DNA of 33,222 nucleotides from a bacterium (GTDB lineage Bacteria; SAR324; XYD2-FULL-50-16), in NCBI GenBank assembly GCA_018830885.1, contig JAHJRI010000215.1:1-33222 (forward strand), read 5' to 3'. Made by a program: the position numbers and the translations under genes. The first letter of the stretch is position 1; each line of letters opens with the position of its first letter. Below, in pieces: positions 31,907 to 33,222 of this stretch. The notes under the pieces were generated by a model, which ran no database searches, had not been told where the DNA came from, and saw only the letters and a list, made by a program, of their open reading frames with translations.

Positions 31907-33222
31907 TCAATGGGTCTTCTTGAAATTATTTTTGAAAACGGATCCCACTTCTTTTTCAATTCGAGCGATTTTTTCTTTTCCATCCAGTTGGCACGTTGAT
32001 AGAAAAATAGCTTTGACACTCTGATCCAGAATTTTTGATGCTTGATCCGATCCATTATCTATTCCAACCAGGATCTTTAAGCGGGTTTTCCATTTTTCCT
32101 TTTCCGTGCCCAGTTGTTCCTTTTCAATTTTTTTCCTTACAACCCTAAAAAATCCATGCTTATTAAATGCCTGGTATATTTGTATAAAATCATGCAGAAC
32201 ATAATTGACAGTTTCTTCCCCATATGAATCCACGAGACGGCAAGTCTCTGCGTAATTCCGCACCAGGTGCGATACAACCAGGTCTATTTTCATATCATCC
32301 AGATTGATTTTACCGAGACTGATCATTCCGACGCCTGGAATTGCAATATATGCGTCTTTACGAACCACTGACCGGAGAAGATCCTGAAAACTCCTGCTGT
32401 CTGTTTCAGCATCCACCTGATACAGCGTATCAAGAATATTGGCATGCAATGGAATATGCGCCTCATTGTTTTCCCAGTCCTCCATGGAGCGGATAATACT
32501 GGCGCTGACTTTAAACAAAGCCTTTGGACTGGCGATTTGTCGACCGTAAATGGCCGACATGATATTCAACCGGTTCCCTATTTTCAGGAGTGTTTTGCCC
32601 ATATTGACCAGGCTGACCACCAGGCCGGTACCCGGAATATTGGTTGCTACAACCGCGCCCAAACCAATATTGAAAGAGAAATTAAACCGTTGCAGAAACT
32701 TTTTGTAACCCGGACTGTCATAAGGATAAAAGGCATCGATCAATTTTTGACGATCACTTACGGAAAGTTGTCGAATCTGATCCAGACTGACGATATCCGA
32801 ACGATCCAGGCAACGGTTCGCCCGCTTGAGCATCCAGCGTGCAGCATCTTCATACAGCAATAATTCCAAACCCTTTTCGATAAAAGCAAAGGTAAACCGT
32901 TTGGTCTTTTCTTCTAATCCGGAATACCCGGTTTTTGCAATTCTGTGTAAATCTTCAGCAGCTCTATTCAGTTTATCAAAGAAACCTGAAATGGATTCAG
33001 ATCTCTGTTTTTCTTTGAATTCCTGCGCAATTCGAAAGATATTTTTTTGGGAATGATGGGCGACTTTGGTATCTTTAATCCAGATACCGGCTTTGGATCC
33101 GGCACTCTTTAACTGTTTGAGTCGCTTCTCTATGCTGCCTCTTGTTTTCTGTATGGTCTCGAGGCTTCTTCTTCCGGCAAAAGGTTCAAAAATCTGATCC
33201 CGCGCTATCTGCTGTATCAGGA
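31907..33222 (-). CDS. Unknown, possibly EcsC-like protein, 5' part outside the window
   Basis: The frame stays open from 31907 to the right edge, giving at least 438 codons; a TTG at 32869 is inside it and is not the start. The visible N-terminal part is charged and helical (RSLETIQKTRGSIEKRLKQL, FDKLNRAAEDL). The middle carries a glycine-rich hydrophobic stretch, GLGAVVATNIPGTGL, then MGKTLLKIGNRLN, a style seen in EcsC-type proteins with a membrane-facing segment. The C-terminus is charged with no known motif. Family call is tentative. Confidence 0.6.
   Translation of the reverse strand, partial: LIQQIARDQIFEPFAGRRSLETIQKTRGSIEKRLKQLKSAGSKAGIWIKDTKVAHHSQKNIFRIAQEFKEKQRSESISGFFDKLNRAAEDLHRIAKTGYSGLEEKTKRFTFAFIEKGLELLLYEDAARWMLKRANRCLDRSDIVSLDQIRQLSVSDRQKLIDAFYPYDSPGYKKFLQRFNFSFNIGLGAVVATNIPGTGLVVSLVNMGKTLLKIGNRLNIMSAIYGRQIASPKALFKVSASIIRSMEDWENNEAHIPLHANILDTLYQVDAETDSRSFQDLLRSVVRKDAYIAIPGVGMISLGKINLDDMKIDLVVSHLVRNYAETCRLVDSYGEETVNYVLHDFIQIYQAFNKHGFFRVVRKKIEKEQLGTEKEKWKTRLKILVGIDNGSDQASKILDQSVKAIFLSTCQLDGKEKIARIEKEVGSVFKNNFKKTH

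Noticed and set aside
32867..32869. TTG as start of the last gene
   Set aside because: The frame remains open with similar codon use to the right edge, so this is internal.

Overview
This window looks like a chromosomal segment of a Gram-negative, didermic bacterium. It carries genes for outer-membrane assembly (BamD, a second TPR lipoprotein), lipid A/LPS (KdsD, an LpxL/HtrB-family acyltransferase), sigma-54, PspA and an IHF-like protein. Several proteins are divergent or fused in ways not typical of Gammaproteobacteria. A deep-branching proteobacterial or former-deltaproteobacterial (for example SAR324-like) origin is a guess from gene style, not shown by the sequence. I see no phage, insertion sequence, CRISPR array, tRNA or rRNA. 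This is core genome with lineage-specific twists.

Layout. 1-1450 (+): a PHP-domain phosphoesterase followed closely by a tiny Sm/SH3-like barrel protein. 1800-3480 (-): an SDR oxidoreductase and RsmG. 3784-6613 (+): a FliN-like protein with a roughly 500-residue acidic, repeat-bearing N-terminus, followed by a divergent FliM-like protein; no other flagellar gene is nearby. 6946-8535 (+): a B12-binding radical SAM protein, convergent with 12315-8540 (-), a cluster of rpmB, a rhodanese-like/NifU fusion, gmk and a RelA-type (p)ppGpp synthetase whose hydrolase domain is degenerate.

12734-19163 (-) holds three membrane/ion genes in a row: a two-TM potassium-type channel with two RCK-like regions, a large protein with a cyclic-nucleotide-binding domain, and a CDF cation transporter with a doubled C-terminal domain. 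19342-23100 (-) is bamD, a CpoB/YbgF-like lipoprotein, dprA and a small outer-membrane protein, behind a good sigma-70-type promoter. 23626-27776 (+) is a lipid/LPS stretch: a protein with two fused CDP-alcohol phosphatidyltransferase domains, a small transaldolase, kdsD and an acyltransferase. 27825-31370 (-) is rpoN, then a YbjN/Tir-chaperone-like protein, pspA and an IHF-like gene. The window ends in a gene of unknown or EcsC-like type that runs off the right edge.

The items most worth a second look are the isolated FliN/FliM-like pair with its 18-bp coding repeat, the channel/cNMP-protein/CDF cluster, the tandem phosphatidyltransferase, the hydrolase-dead RelA with an SFKD motif, and the cysteine-less rhodanese-NifU fusion. 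Motif positions were counted by hand and family calls rest on recognised motifs without database searches.
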